A stretch of 64,000 nt of DNA from Craterilacuibacter sinensis (GTDB taxonomy: Bacteria; Pseudomonadota; Gammaproteobacteria; Burkholderiales; Chromobacteriaceae), in the NCBI RefSeq assembly GCF_009831765.1, contig NZ_WSSB01000009.1, positions 123,875-187,874 on the forward strand. The letters run 5' to 3'. The translations under genes were made by a program, and so were the position numbers. Within the stretch, counting starts at the first letter, position 1, and each line of letters begins with the position of its first letter. Shown piece after piece: positions 53,596 to 63,297 of this stretch. The notes under the pieces were generated by a model that had not been told where the DNA came from, ran no database searches, and saw only the letters and a list, made by a program, of their open reading frames with translations.

Positions 53596-55953
53596 TTATT
53601 TCCAGCGTTTGAGCAGCAGGGAGTTACTGACGACGGACACCGAACTCAGTGCCATGGCCGCACCGGCAATGACCGGATTCAACAAGCCGAATGCCGCCAA
53701 CGGAATACCCAGCGTGTTGTAGATAAAGGCAAAAAACAGGTTCTGGCGGATCTTGGCCAGCGTGGCGCGCGACAGGCGGATGGCGTCCAGCAGGTGCAGC
53801 AGATCACCATGCATCAATGTCACATCGGCTGCTTCTATCGCCACATCCGAGCCGGCGCCCATGGCGAAACTTGCATCGGCGACGGCCAACGCCGGCGCAT
53901 CATTCACCCCATCCCCCACCATGCCGACCTTGAGGCCGGTCTTTTTATATGCCTCGATCTCGGCGGCCTTATTCTTGGGCTTGACCTCGCCCTTGAATTC
54001 GCGGATACCGGCCTCCCTGGCAATGGCGGCAGCCGTATCCTGATTGTCCCCGGTGAGCATCACCACCCGGATTCCCAGCGCCTGCAAACCGGCCACCGCC
54101 GCGCGCGAAGACGGCTTAAGCTTGTCGGCAATTGCCATCAACCCCGCCAGTTCGCCAGCGATGGCCACCGCCACCACCGTACAGCCCTGCCGCGTCCAGG
54201 CTTGCGCTGCCTCGGGCAGTGCAACCCCTATCCATGCGGGCTCCCCGACCTTGACTTGCCCTACCCCTTCAACCTCGGCCAGCACCCCTTGGCCGGGCAA
54301 GGCTAAAAAACCGTGACTGGCAGGCAGGCTCAGACTGCGCGCTTGCGCCGCCGCCAATAGTGCGCGCGCCAGCGGGTGTTCGGAGCCGGCCTCGACTGCG
54401 GCGGCCAGTGCAACGACTTCGTGTTCGCTACGCGAGCCCGCGATTACGCCAACCAGTTCAGGCCGCCCTTCGGTCAGCGTGCCGGTTTTATCCAGCACCA
54501 CAAGACTCAGCCGGCCGGCGGTTTCCAGCGCCGCTGCATTGCGAAACAGGATGCCGCGCCGCGCCCCGTTGCCTATACCCACCATCACCGCCGTTGGCGT
54601 AGCCAGACCCAGCGCACACGGGCAGGCAATCACCAATACCGCCACCGCATGCACCAGCGCCTGCGTCCAACTGCCCGTCAACCAGCCGGTGGCGGCAAAG
54701 GTCACGACAGCAATCGCCACCACGACCGGCACAAACACGCCGGAAATCACATCGGCCAGACGCTGTATCGGCGCTTTCGAGCCTTGTGCCTCGCGCACCA
54801 GCTTGACGATCTGCGCCAGCTGGGTGCGCCCCCCTACGCCGGTGGCGCGTATTCTGACCATACCGTCCTGGCTCTTGCTGCCTGCAAACACTTGCGCACC
54901 CTCAGCCTTGACCAGCGGCAGGCTTTCACCGGTAAGCAGGCTTTCGTCAAAACTGGCTTGTCCGGACAGGATGACCCCGTCTACCGGCACGTTTTCACCA
55001 TTACGCACCACCACGATATCGCCGGCTACCAGCTCGCTTACGGCGACGTCGGCAAAACCGCCATCGCGCTCGACCCTGGCCTGTTTGGGTGCCAGACGGA
55101 TCAGCGCCTCGATCGCGCCGCTGGTCTTGCCCTTGGCCCGCGCCTCCATCAATTTACCCAGCAGTACCAGCGTAATCACGGCCGCACTGGCCTCGAAATA
55201 CACATGCAGATGGTGCTGGCCGGCCAGCGTGACCCAGGCAGAAAAACCCCATGCCATGCTGGTACCCAGCGCCACCAGTACATCCATATTGGCGCCGCCA
55301 CCGCGCAATGCACTATATGCCCCCTTGTAAAAGCGCCAGCCCACATAAAACTGTACCGGCGTTGCCAGGACAAGCTGCAAAGACCGTGGCAGCCAGCCAT
55401 GATGCCCGCCGGCAAGCATGGCCAGCATGTCCAGCAAGAAGGGCAAGGTCAGCAGCAAGGACAAGAGGAAAATGTTCAGCTCATGCCGGTAAGCGGCCGC
55501 ATGACGAACTTTGGCAGCATCGCCATCAGTTTCATCAGTCCGCGCGCGTGCGCCATAGCCGGCTTTTTGAATGGCCGCGATCAGGGCAGCGGCACTTTGT
55601 GTACCCTCGGGAAAATGCACTTGCACCGTTTCACTGGCAAAATTGACTACCGCCTCCACCCCGGGCAGGCGATTCAGTACCTTTTCGATGCGCGTGGCAC
55701 AAGACGCGCAGCTCATGCCCTCCAGCGTCAGCGTAATCGACGCCTGCGGCACGCTAAAGCCAGCCTTGGCAATGGCTTGCGTGACTGCCAGCAAGGTTTG
55801 CTTGTCGGTGTCCAGATTAAGCTGCACGCTTTCGCTGGCAAAGCTGACGCTGGCCTCCACCCCGTCCAGCCGCCCCAGCACTTTTTCTATCCGCGTAGCG
55901 CAAGCTGCACAGCTCATGCCGTCTATGGGCAAGGTCAGGGTTACGGTACGCAT
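53596..55953 (-). CDS. copA: Copper-translocating P1B-type ATPase
   Basis: A 785-residue copper exporter. Two N-terminal heavy-metal domains each carry the CxxC site (GMSCAACATR, GMSCASCATR). The TM metal site is ACPCALGLATP, the phosphorylation site DKTGTLTEGR, and the hinge MVGDGVNDAPAL. C-terminal TM residues (NPVIAGAAMALSSVSVVSNSLLL) fit Cu(I) selectivity. GGAG precedes ATG 55953. It pumps Cu(I) out of the cytoplasm. No CueR-type regulator or copper chaperone gene is adjacent. Confidence 0.95.
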   Translation of the reverse strand: MRTVTLTLPIDGMSCAACATRIEKVLGRLDGVEASVSFASESVQLNLDTDKQTLLAVTQAIAKAGFSVPQASITLTLEGMSCASCATRIEKVLNRLPGVEAVVNFASETVQVHFPEGTQSAAALIAAIQKAGYGARARTDETDGDAAKVRHAAAYRHELNIFLLSLLLTLPFLLDMLAMLAGGHHGWLPRSLQLVLATPVQFYVGWRFYKGAYSALRGGGANMDVLVALGTSMAWGFSAWVTLAGQHHLHVYFEASAAVITLVLLGKLMEARAKGKTSGAIEALIRLAPKQARVERDGGFADVAVSELVAGDIVVVRNGENVPVDGVILSGQASFDESLLTGESLPLVKAEGAQVFAGSKSQDGMVRIRATGVGGRTQLAQIVKLVREAQGSKAPIQRLADVISGVFVPVVVAIAVVTFAATGWLTGSWTQALVHAVAVLVIACPCALGLATPTAVMVGIGNGARRGILFRNAAALETAGRLSLVVLDKTGTLTEGRPELVGVIAGSRSEHEVVALAAAVEAGSEHPLARALLAAAQARSLSLPASHGFLALPGQGVLAEVEGVGQVKVGEPAWIGVALPEAAQAWTRQGCTVVAVAIAGELAGLMAIADKLKPSSRAAVAGLQALGIRVVMLTGDNQDTAAAIAREAGIREFKGEVKPKNKAAEIEAYKKTGLKVGMVGDGVNDAPALAVADASFAMGAGSDVAIEAADVTLMHGDLLHLLDAIRLSRATLAKIRQNLFFAFIYNTLGIPLAAFGLLNPVIAGAAMALSSVSVVSNSLLLKRWK

Positions 55954-56036
55954 GACGACACTCCAAAAAATAAGGCCCACCGCATGGGTGGGCATGATTC
56001 AGACTTCACTAAGTATTTAATACGACACCGGCGCAC

Positions 56037-57005
56037 TCATGCACACTCAGATTGTCTGGCGCCCAGCCTTGCTGTGCAATGACCTGTCGTTTTTTCACCT
56101 GGCTGTCCGCTTCTGGCAATCAGGACCACGCCGCCTATCGTCAGCGCAGCACCCGCCAACTGCAGGCCAGACAAGCTTTCGCCCAGTATGCTCCACCCCA
56201 TAAACAGCGTCAGCACCGGCCCCAATGTACTGACCGAAGCAGCACGCCCGGCGCCCAGCAGCCGTATAGCCTGACTCAATGCCCAGACTGGAAACACGGT
56301 GCTGAACAGTGCCATAGCCAGCGCGATGATATAGACCTGAGGTGGCAAAATCAGCGACGACCAGGCACTGGTCAAACCGAAATGCAGCATTACCGCAATA
56401 CAGGCCACAAGAGAGGCAAAGGCGGCAAACGCCGTTGCGCCGATGCGGGCAAGCCATTCGCCAGAACCTGCAACATACACTGCATAGACTAACATGCTGG
56501 CGCCAACCCACGCGACACCGGTCCATACCTGCTCGTTTGCCTTTGCTGCGGCCAGATCATGCTGCAAAGCCAGTGCCGCACCGGCGTAGGCGAGCAATAC
56601 AGCCAGCCAGACACGCTGCGGATAACGCTTACCCAGGAACAAGACCGAAATGAGCAGCACCACGGTGGGGTAAAGAAACAACAACAAGCGTTCAAGTCCG
56701 GACGAAATATACTGCAAGCCGATGAAGTCAAACAAACTGGCAAGATAATAGCCGCACAGTCCCAAAATAATCACCGCCACCGTCTCCTGTCGCCCCATGC
56801 GCCTGAGTGCGCCTTGGCGGATACACACCCAGGCCATGATGATAAAAAAAGGCAGCGCAAACAGCATGCGCAGCATCAGTAAAGCTTCAGCACTGGCGTG
56901 ATAACCAAAACCCAGTTTGACGAAAATAGCCTTGGCTGAAAATCCGGCGGCGGATAAAACTGCCAGCAGTAAGCCTTTGTTTTTTGCGAAGGCAGTTTGA
57001 TCCAT
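56037..57005 (-). CDS. EamA/DMT-family transporter
   Basis: A 322-residue protein with ten TM helices in two EamA repeats; the second repeat ends in ALFSTVFPVWALSQAIRLLGAGRAASVSTLGPV. I place the start at ATG 57005 (AAGG five bases upstream); a longer frame to 57101 and an ATG at 57008 are alternatives. It is divergent from the LysR regulator at 57133, which probably controls it. Substrate unknown, typically a metabolite exported or taken up. Confidence 0.9.
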   Translation of the reverse strand: MDQTAFAKNKGLLLAVLSAAGFSAKAIFVKLGFGYHASAEALLMLRMLFALPFFIIMAWVCIRQGALRRMGRQETVAVIILGLCGYYLASLFDFIGLQYISSGLERLLLFLYPTVVLLISVLFLGKRYPQRVWLAVLLAYAGAALALQHDLAAAKANEQVWTGVAWVGASMLVYAVYVAGSGEWLARIGATAFAAFASLVACIAVMLHFGLTSAWSSLILPPQVYIIALAMALFSTVFPVWALSQAIRLLGAGRAASVSTLGPVLTLFMGWSILGESLSGLQLAGAALTIGGVVLIARSGQPGEKTTGHCTARLGARQSECA

Positions 57006-57132
57006 CATTACCTTGAACCCGTTCATGAAATATATGAATATGCTTGCTTTGAAGCCGTCATTATGCGCAACAAGCGCTGAACCGGCCTCTGTCATTGCCA
57101 TAGCAAGCTTTCATTAAAACAGAAGGGTATCA

Positions 57133-58053
57133 ATGCGATTGGATTTGGTAGACCTGCGCTTTTTCCTGCTACTGGCTGAAAGCGGCAGCCTGAGCACGAC
57201 CGCCTTGCGCTTCCCCATGGCGCTATCGGCTGCGAGCCAACGGCTGAAAAAACTGGAAACGCTCTATGGGCTGACACTGGTTGAGCGGCACTCGCGCGGC
57301 ATCACGCTGAGTGCAGCGGGCGAACTGCTGCTGGCGCATGCGCGCAAACTGATACAAGCGACGGACAAGCTGGAGGATGAACTGGTCGAACTGGGGCAAG
57401 GCAAATGCCGCGCACTACGCATCTGCGGCAACACCATGGCGTGCCATGTTTTCCTGCCGGAAAGGCTGGGCGATGTGCTCGCGCATGAGCCAGAGATAGA
57501 CTTACTGCTAAGCGAGGCACCCAGCCATGAAATCATCGGCCAGCTTGAACAAGGTTCGATCGATATCGGCATTCTGGACGGCAGCATGGGCATTAACCAG
57601 CTAAGCACACTGCCATTTGCCCGCGACCGGCTGGTACTGGTTTGTGCCGCTTCGCACGCCTTGGCGGGCAGGACCAGCCTGAAGTTTGCCGAGGCACTGG
57701 ACCAGCCGTTTGTCGGTTTATCCGAAAGCAGCGCCATGCAGCGCTTTTTGCAGGACATGGCCAGACTCAAGGGCAGTACGCTGCGTATACGCGTTCGCAT
57801 GCCCAACTTCCAGACTCTGGCCAATATGGTAGGACAAGGCTGCGGCTTGGGCATACTCCCTGCCAAAAGCGCACAACAACTGGCCGTGCTGTACGGACTG
57901 CGCATTATCCGGCTGGAAGATCACTGGGCAGAGCGGGAGCTGAAAATCTGCTTCACGGACTGGCAAGAGCTACCCGCACACGGCCAAAAACTGGTGAAAG
58001 CCCTGCTTGAGGGCAAGACATCAAACCGATCAAAACAAACCGGCCTTGTGTAG
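57133..58053 (+). CDS. LysR-family transcriptional regulator
   Basis: A 306-residue LTTR. N-terminal winged helix ([50 protein letters not shown]) and a periplasmic-binding-type effector domain (residues 90-295). AGAAGGG precedes ATG 57133. Divergent from the EamA transporter, which is its probable target. Its 3' end overlaps the crcB 3' end by 24 bp, tail to tail. Confidence 0.94.
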   Translation: MRLDLVDLRFFLLLAESGSLSTTALRFPMALSAASQRLKKLETLYGLTLVERHSRGITLSAAGELLLAHARKLIQATDKLEDELVELGQGKCRALRICGNTMACHVFLPERLGDVLAHEPEIDLLLSEAPSHEIIGQLEQGSIDIGILDGSMGINQLSTLPFARDRLVLVCAASHALAGRTSLKFAEALDQPFVGLSESSAMQRFLQDMARLKGSTLRIRVRMPNFQTLANMVGQGCGLGILPAKSAQQLAVLYGLRIIRLEDHWAERELKICFTDWQELPAHGQKLVKALLEGKTSNRSKQTGLV

Positions 58054-58413
58054 GACATTCCAGCTAGCCATACCCAGCGCGGTCATGAATAGCGAGCCCA
58101 ATACATGACTGCTAACGGCAAACAACGCCCACAATGGTCGCCCCTGCTGCAACAAGGATGTGACCTCGACCGAAAAAGTCGAGAATGTGGTCAGCGCCCC
58201 CAAAAATCCGGTCACGACAAACAAGCGCCAGTGCGGGGCAATATCAGCATGGGCAAAATAGGCAATCGCCAGGCCGATCAGGTAGCCCCCCAGCAAATTG
58301 GCGATCAGTGTACCCGGTGGCAGCAGTGGAAAGTGGCGGTTCAATTCGCTCAACCCCCAGCGTGACAAGGCGCCCAGACTGGCGCCGCAGCAAATAGCTA
58401 TAACTTGTTTCAT
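58030..58413 (-). CDS. crcB: Fluoride channel
   Basis: A 127-residue four-TM CrcB/Fluc channel. The hallmark [15 protein letters not shown] is present, with the phenylalanine track and sodium-site GxxTTFSTF. It dimerises to export fluoride. No fluoride riboswitch sequence is evident upstream. Confidence 0.96.
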   Translation of the reverse strand: MKQVIAICCGASLGALSRWGLSELNRHFPLLPPGTLIANLLGGYLIGLAIAYFAHADIAPHWRLFVVTGFLGALTTFSTFSVEVTSLLQQGRPLWALFAVSSHVLGSLFMTALGMASWNVLHKAGLF

Positions 58414-58529
58414 GAATTGCTCTGACTAGCAAAGCGTATAAGTTTATTCATGCGCGAAGCACGTGGAAAGATAAAAGGCCAAACCTCACACAGACCTGAT
58501 CAAATAAAAGCATACAAAGCAGGTCAAGC

Positions 58530-58543
58530 TTGATAAATGTCAA
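58530..58543. promoter_or_regulatory. FNR/Anr-type box before the HiPIP gene
   Basis: TTGAT-AAAT-GTCAA, one base from the consensus TTGAT-N4-ATCAA. A TAAATT -10 element lies at 58566-58571, which puts the box centre at about -41.5, the class II activator position. The rest of the 247-bp crcB-HiPIP gap shows nothing else. Confidence 0.6.
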
Positions 58544-58660
58544 ATAGGCGCAAAAATATGTCGGGTAAATTGCCAAAAATACTATCGGCATAATGTAAGA
58601 TTATAAACAATGCATCCGGATAAAGTAGATGCAACAAGACAAACCCAAAGGAGTGAAGAA

Positions 58661-58972
58661 ATGACCAGCCGTAGAACTTTCCTGCTTAAAGTGATCCCAG
58701 CTGCCGGTGCCCTTGCCGTACTTGGCGGCAAGGCCATGGCCGCGCCTGCTGCCGTTGTAGAAACCGACCCGCAAGCTATCGCACTGGGCTACAAGGCAAA
58801 TACCGCCAAAGTCGACAAGGCCAAGTTCCCCAAGCACGCCGCTGACCAGCACTGCGGCAATTGCCAGCTATTTCAGGGCGCCGCCACTGCAGCCACTGCA
58901 CCTTGCGCCATTTTCGGTGGCAAGCTGGTTGCCAACAAGGGCTGGTGCAGCGCCTGGGTCAAGAAGGCCTGA
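58661..58972 (+). CDS. High-potential iron-sulfur protein (HiPIP)
   Basis: A 103-residue exported electron carrier. Tat signal SRRTFLLKV with a hydrophobic stretch to residue 27 (AMA-A). The four cluster cysteines are Cys65, Cys68, Cys82 and Cys96 (CGNC, PCAIF, GWCSAW), as in HiPIPs. It carries electrons in the periplasm, for example to denitrification enzymes or oxidases. AAAGGAG precedes ATG 58661. Upstream is the FNR-type box; downstream a strong terminator. Confidence 0.95.
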   Translation: MTSRRTFLLKVIPAAGALAVLGGKAMAAPAAVVETDPQAIALGYKANTAKVDKAKFPKHAADQHCGNCQLFQGAATAATAPCAIFGGKLVANKGWCSAWVKKA

Positions 58973-58983
58973 CACGCGTCACG

Positions 58984-59024
58984 CACGTAAAAAAACGGAC
59001 CTTAGCGGTCCGTTTTTTTACGTG
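58984..59024. terminator. Bidirectional terminator between HiPIP and narL
   Basis: Perfect 18-bp stem CACGTAAAAAAACGGACC / GGTCCGTTTTTTTACGTG with a 5-nt loop. A7 and T7 runs serve both strands. Confidence 0.95.
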
Positions 59025-59032
59025 TACTCTCC

Positions 59033-59686
59033 TCAACCCAGCCCGTGCTCTACGCCGTATACCGCCACCTGCACCCGGCTGGACAGCCCCAGTTTTTTCA
59101 GCACGTTCTGCACATGTATCTTCACCGTGCTCTCGGCCACATCCAGATGGCGGGCGATTTCCTTGTTGCTTTCACCCCGCACCAGACATTGCACGATTTC
59201 GCGCTCACGCGGGGTCAGCTTGTCATGTTCGGCAGGTACAGCCGGCACCGGCGTGACACGTGGCTGGGTACGGAACTGCGCCACCAGCTTGGCCGTCATA
59301 TCGGCGGCAATCACCGACTTGCCCGCTGCCGCATCACGAATGGCCGCACTTAAGGTGTCTGCCTCGATATTCTTCAGCAGGTAACCGCGCGCACCATCGC
59401 GCAAAGCCTGCGCCAGCTCATCCGCCTCTTCCGACACGGTCAGGATCAGGATCGCCACCTCGGGCAAATCCTGCACCAGCAGCTGCAAGGTATCCAGCCC
59501 GGACAAGCCCGGCATATTCAAATCCAGCAAGATCACATCCGGGCGCAAGGTCTTGGCGCGTTTAATGCCCTCGACCCCGTCTGCCGCCTCGCCCACGACG
59601 TCAAAGTCGTCTTGCCTTTGCAATAGCAGGCGTATGCCCGAACGGAACAGGGTGTGATCATCGATCAGCAATATGCGGATAGTCAT
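59033..59686 (-). CDS. narL: NarL-type response regulator
   Basis: A 217-residue regulator. Receiver domain with acidic pocket (LLIDDH), phospho-acceptor Asp in VILLDLNMPG and Lys in GYLLKNIEAD, then a LuxR-type helix-turn-helix (LTPREREIVQCLVRGESNKEIARHLDVAESTVKIHVQNVL). Paired with the NarX-like kinase 22 bp upstream. It probably activates nitrate respiration genes. Confidence 0.93.
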   Translation of the reverse strand: MTIRILLIDDHTLFRSGIRLLLQRQDDFDVVGEAADGVEGIKRAKTLRPDVILLDLNMPGLSGLDTLQLLVQDLPEVAILILTVSEEADELAQALRDGARGYLLKNIEADTLSAAIRDAAAGKSVIAADMTAKLVAQFRTQPRVTPVPAVPAEHDKLTPREREIVQCLVRGESNKEIARHLDVAESTVKIHVQNVLKKLGLSSRVQVAVYGVEHGLG

Positions 59687-59708
59687 CTTTGGACTCTTTA
59701 ATTTGTTT

Positions 59709-61685
59709 TCAAGCGGCTTGGCGCACCGCCTGTGATAGCTTCAGCAGCAAGCTGCAGCCCTCACCCTGCACCGAACTCAGTGTCAGGCTTGCGTTAAGAC
59801 GACGAGCCCTCTCCTGCATAATATGCAGGCCAATATGCCCTTCAGCGCGGGAAACCACCTCTGCCGGATCATAACCGTCGCCATTGTCAGTAAGCTGCAA
59901 CACAAAGTCCGCCCCATTTCGCATCATGATTTCAACTTTGCTCGCACAAGCGTGCTTGCGCACATTGGATAAAGCCTCCTGCAGGATAAACAGCACCTGC
60001 AACTGCTGCTCGGGCGGCAAGGGTGCACCACCTTGCTCCTGCACATCCAGCACAACCTCGGCATCACATTGGCGGCGAAAACGCGCAACGGTGTCTTCAA
60101 TGCCGCTCATCAGCTCGCCCGGCCCCAGCTTGCTGCGGAAATTCAGCAACAGCTCGCGCACATCCTGATAGCTCTCTTCCACGCCGGTCTTCAATAGCGG
60201 CACAATTTCACGCACTTCCGCCATATCATCGGCCTTGGCTGCCAAATCCAGCATCTGCACCTGCAGATTCAGGAAATTCAGACCCTGGGCAATACTGTCG
60301 TGCAAGCCTTGTGCCACCAGCGAGCGCTCCTCCACCACAGCCAGCTGGCGCGCCTTTGCACTCAGGCGCCGGTTGAGCAATGCAACACCCAGCCGCTGGC
60401 CCAAGGTGCGCAGCAACTGGCTATCGGCCGAGCCGATGTCGCGCGGCGCATGAAAATGCAAAGCAAACGTACCCAAAACCTGATCAGGCGCGATGATCTG
60501 AAACGCGGCCAGCGCAGCAAAGCCTTCCTTGCTGCAGCGATAGCCCTCTGCTCGCGGACGCTGGCGAAAATCATGCACCAGCACCATCCCGCTCTGGCTG
60601 GCCTCGCCACACAAGCAGTCGTGTAGCCGGGTACAATTTTCCTCAGCCGCCAAGGCATCGGCCAGCCCTTCCGACACCGTCAGGTGCAACTTGCCGCTGT
60701 GACCATCCAGTACGCGCAGGCTGCCGCCTTCGGCATCTAAAAGCGGCATGACCCGCTGCAAAAAACCGCGGCACAAAGTCTCGATATCGCCGGGCTGATT
60801 GAGGAACGCCTCGATTTCATACAAGGCGGACAACTCGCGGTTTTGCGCCGCCAGTTGTGCCGTTTTGTCCTGCACCCTGGCTTCAAGATCACGATACAAG
60901 CCTTCCAGCTCATCGGCCATCTGGTTGAAGCCACCCGCCAGTATGCCCAGCTCGTCGCGGCTTTCAATCGGCAAACGTACGCCGAACTCGTGGCGGGCCA
61001 TTTTTTGCAAACCCTGCTGCAAACGCAGTACCGGCAAGATGATCCACAAATACAGCAGGTAAATCATCGCCAGCGTACCGGCGCACGCCACCAGAGCCAG
61101 CACGCCTTGCGACAGGCGCAACCAGTCGTTTTGGCGCTCGTTGTTCTGCTCGACCAGCAACACCAATTGATTGGCGTGGCGAATGAACTCGGGCAGAGCC
61201 TGCAAATACGGCTGGCTGCTGCCCGTCTGTAGCGAAGTGGCCGCCGCTGGCTTGAGCACTGTTTGCCAATAGTGCACCACCTGGGCCATCTGCTCTTGCA
61301 CAAGGCTCTCTGATGGCAGGAACAAGGGGCGCGCCGGATTGCCCGACACCAGTTGCGCCAGGGTCAGATCTTGCAGCGCAAGCTCGGCGTTCACCCTTGA
61401 CTGATGAACAGTGAGATTTGGCGCAGGCTTTTGCAACTCCACCGCTACTTTGGTTGCCCGCATGCGCAGGCTACCGGCGTCATTGATCGCTGCCGCCGCA
61501 CCTTCGAGCTGCCAGGACAGCCACAAAGTGCCCAAAATCATCGCCATGATCAGCAATAGCGCGGCGATGGCACTGGCAACGATGCGGGTAGACAGGCGCT
61601 GAGACAGTGCAGGAGGCGAGGCGGTAAAGCCAGGGTCTGGTGTAGTCATGGCACGCAAATGGGAGGGTAAAGCAACATCATGCAT
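59709..61685 (-). CDS. narX: NarX-type nitrate/nitrite sensor histidine kinase
   Basis: A 658-residue kinase. TM1 is about 35-57, and directly after it is the P-box INDAGSLRMRATKV (67-80) that binds nitrate. A periplasmic helical bundle, TM2 (near 200-220), HAMP and a central module with the NarX-type cysteines (CTRLHDCLCGEA, YRCSKEG) follow. The HisKA_3 histidine is His462 (GLHDSIAQGL), and HATPase motifs are NVRKHA and DNGDGYDP. The start could also be ATG 61649; neither has a clear ribosome site. Confidence 0.93.
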   Translation of the reverse strand: MHDVALPSHLRAMTTPDPGFTASPPALSQRLSTRIVASAIAALLLIMAMILGTLWLSWQLEGAAAAINDAGSLRMRATKVAVELQKPAPNLTVHQSRVNAELALQDLTLAQLVSGNPARPLFLPSESLVQEQMAQVVHYWQTVLKPAAATSLQTGSSQPYLQALPEFIRHANQLVLLVEQNNERQNDWLRLSQGVLALVACAGTLAMIYLLYLWIILPVLRLQQGLQKMARHEFGVRLPIESRDELGILAGGFNQMADELEGLYRDLEARVQDKTAQLAAQNRELSALYEIEAFLNQPGDIETLCRGFLQRVMPLLDAEGGSLRVLDGHSGKLHLTVSEGLADALAAEENCTRLHDCLCGEASQSGMVLVHDFRQRPRAEGYRCSKEGFAALAAFQIIAPDQVLGTFALHFHAPRDIGSADSQLLRTLGQRLGVALLNRRLSAKARQLAVVEERSLVAQGLHDSIAQGLNFLNLQVQMLDLAAKADDMAEVREIVPLLKTGVEESYQDVRELLLNFRSKLGPGELMSGIEDTVARFRRQCDAEVVLDVQEQGGAPLPPEQQLQVLFILQEALSNVRKHACASKVEIMMRNGADFVLQLTDNGDGYDPAEVVSRAEGHIGLHIMQERARRLNASLTLSSVQGEGCSLLLKLSQAVRQAA

Positions 61686-61892
61686 TCAAAGTGTGCGCAT
61701 CATGCAGCAAGGCAGGCACCGTCGGCAAGTTCACAGCTTGCATCAGGCTGATAAACCAGCGCCAAAAACGCATCCGGGCGCGATGCTGCCCCTGCTTCAA
61801 ACTTTGAAAAAGTCCGGACTGCCGTCGAAATACGGTTACCGGACACGGGGAAAGCCATCGACAAAGCGTTCGATATCGTACTCAAAACCGTT

Positions 61893-62891
61893 TTAGCCAC
61901 CGGTTTGCGACATAAAACGCACGATTTTATCCGGCGTCTCGTTGAAATGATGGCGCTCCGGTTTGGCAGCGATCGCCGCATGGATGGCGGCCAATAATTC
62001 ATCATCGCTCGCGCCCTCCCGCAGCAGGCTGCCCAGTGCCACGCTATCGTTCTGCCCCAGACACAGATAAAGCGTACCGTCTACACCGAGGCGCACCCGG
62101 TTGCAGGCCGCGCAAAAATGGCGCGACATAGGCGTAATCACGCCGAAACTCATGCCGCCATCGGCACTGGTCCAGTAACGGGCCGGCCCGGACCCCTGCC
62201 CCAACACCTGGGGAATCAGCCGGTATTGTTGCGCGATACGCTCACCTAAGGTCGTCACATCGATATAAGCCGCCTGGCGTCCGGTGTCGCCTATGGGCAT
62301 GGTCTCGATCAGCCTGAGCACAAAACTGTGTTCCAAAGCAAAAACCAGCAACCGCGAAATATCGGCCTCATTGACCCCGGCTTGCACCACGGCATTGAGT
62401 TTGACAGGCGCAAAGCCGGCAGCACGTGCCGCCAGCAGCCCTTCCAGCACCTGGGGCAGGCAATCGCGCCCGGTAATCTCGGCAAAACGTGCCGCATCCA
62501 GCGTATCCAGACTGACATTGAGCCGCTTAACGCCGGCCTCCTTCAGCGCATGTGCATGACGAGCAAGCTGGGTTGCATTGGTAGACAAAGACAGGTCACG
62601 CAGCCCCGGCAAGGCGGTGATGCGCGCAGCCAAATCCGTCAGATTCCGCCGCAACAAGGGCTCCCCGCCGGTCAGGCGCACTTTGGATACGCCAAGACCG
62701 ACAAACAGGCCGATCAGGCGAGCCATCTCCTCATGCGAGAGCCAGTGCGCCGGCTCCTCGAAGCCTTTAAAGCCCTTGGGCAAGCAGTAAGTACAGCGCA
62801 GATCGCAACGATCGGTCACCGAAACGCGCAAATAGTCGATGCGACGGCCAAAACCGTCGATCAGCGCCGTATTTTTTCCAGGCATTACCAT
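61893..62891 (-). CDS. moaA: GTP 3',8-cyclase
   Basis: A 332-residue radical SAM enzyme. CDLRCTYC holds the SAM cluster (CxxxCxxC), and CAACNRVRLGVDGTLYLC the C-terminal cluster. The C-terminus ends in FMSQTGG, the expected double glycine. First step of molybdenum cofactor synthesis, needed by nitrate reductase; adjacency to narXL fits. ATG 62891 with GGGG seven bases upstream is chosen. Confidence 0.96.
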   Translation of the reverse strand: MVMPGKNTALIDGFGRRIDYLRVSVTDRCDLRCTYCLPKGFKGFEEPAHWLSHEEMARLIGLFVGLGVSKVRLTGGEPLLRRNLTDLAARITALPGLRDLSLSTNATQLARHAHALKEAGVKRLNVSLDTLDAARFAEITGRDCLPQVLEGLLAARAAGFAPVKLNAVVQAGVNEADISRLLVFALEHSFVLRLIETMPIGDTGRQAAYIDVTTLGERIAQQYRLIPQVLGQGSGPARYWTSADGGMSFGVITPMSRHFCAACNRVRLGVDGTLYLCLGQNDSVALGSLLREGASDDELLAAIHAAIAAKPERHHFNETPDKIVRFMSQTGG

Positions 62892-63297
62892 GACAAACCC
62901 CAAGCAAGTATGCCGCGCACTGTGCCACCCTAGCGAGAAACATGCCATAGGCACGACAAACTAATCAGCAGAGCAGCGCTTACTGCACCAGCAGCGAGTC
63001 GGTAGCGGCAAGCGTCATCCCGCTGATCCGGCCTTGTCCCGCCAATAGCTGCAAATCCGGCAGGGTGACCGCATCACGCGCAGCCGCCGACAACACATAA
63101 CACGCGAGCGGAAAGACCACAAACAGCACCCCCCATAAACAGGCGGCCCTTGACCGGCAGTGGCATCCGGGCCGACAGCCCAGCCGCCCTGGCATGGTAG
63201 CGATGAGCGCAGTATCTGGCCATTTCGGCCTGGTTCCAGCATAGCCATGGCGCGCACAATGCTGGACAATGGCGCCAGACCAAAAAACTGGAACACC
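62892..63297. other. Gap between moaA and the exonuclease gene
   Basis: 406 bp with no clear gene. A minus-strand frame ending at 62980 reads FVVFPLACYVLSAAARDAV and on to TLAATDSLLVQ; it could be a small lipoprotein-like peptide with a GTG start or a remnant. There is no ribosome site or terminator for it. The exonuclease frame is open upstream to 63160. Confidence 0.4.

Noticed and set aside
54376..56082. A 568-codon open frame antisense to copA
   Set aside because: copA is complete with all P-type ATPase motifs; the antisense frame is His/Gln-rich low-complexity typical of shadows.
58414..58609. Possible fluoride riboswitch before crcB
   Set aside because: I could not find the conserved riboswitch core or its pseudoknot pairing in this stretch.
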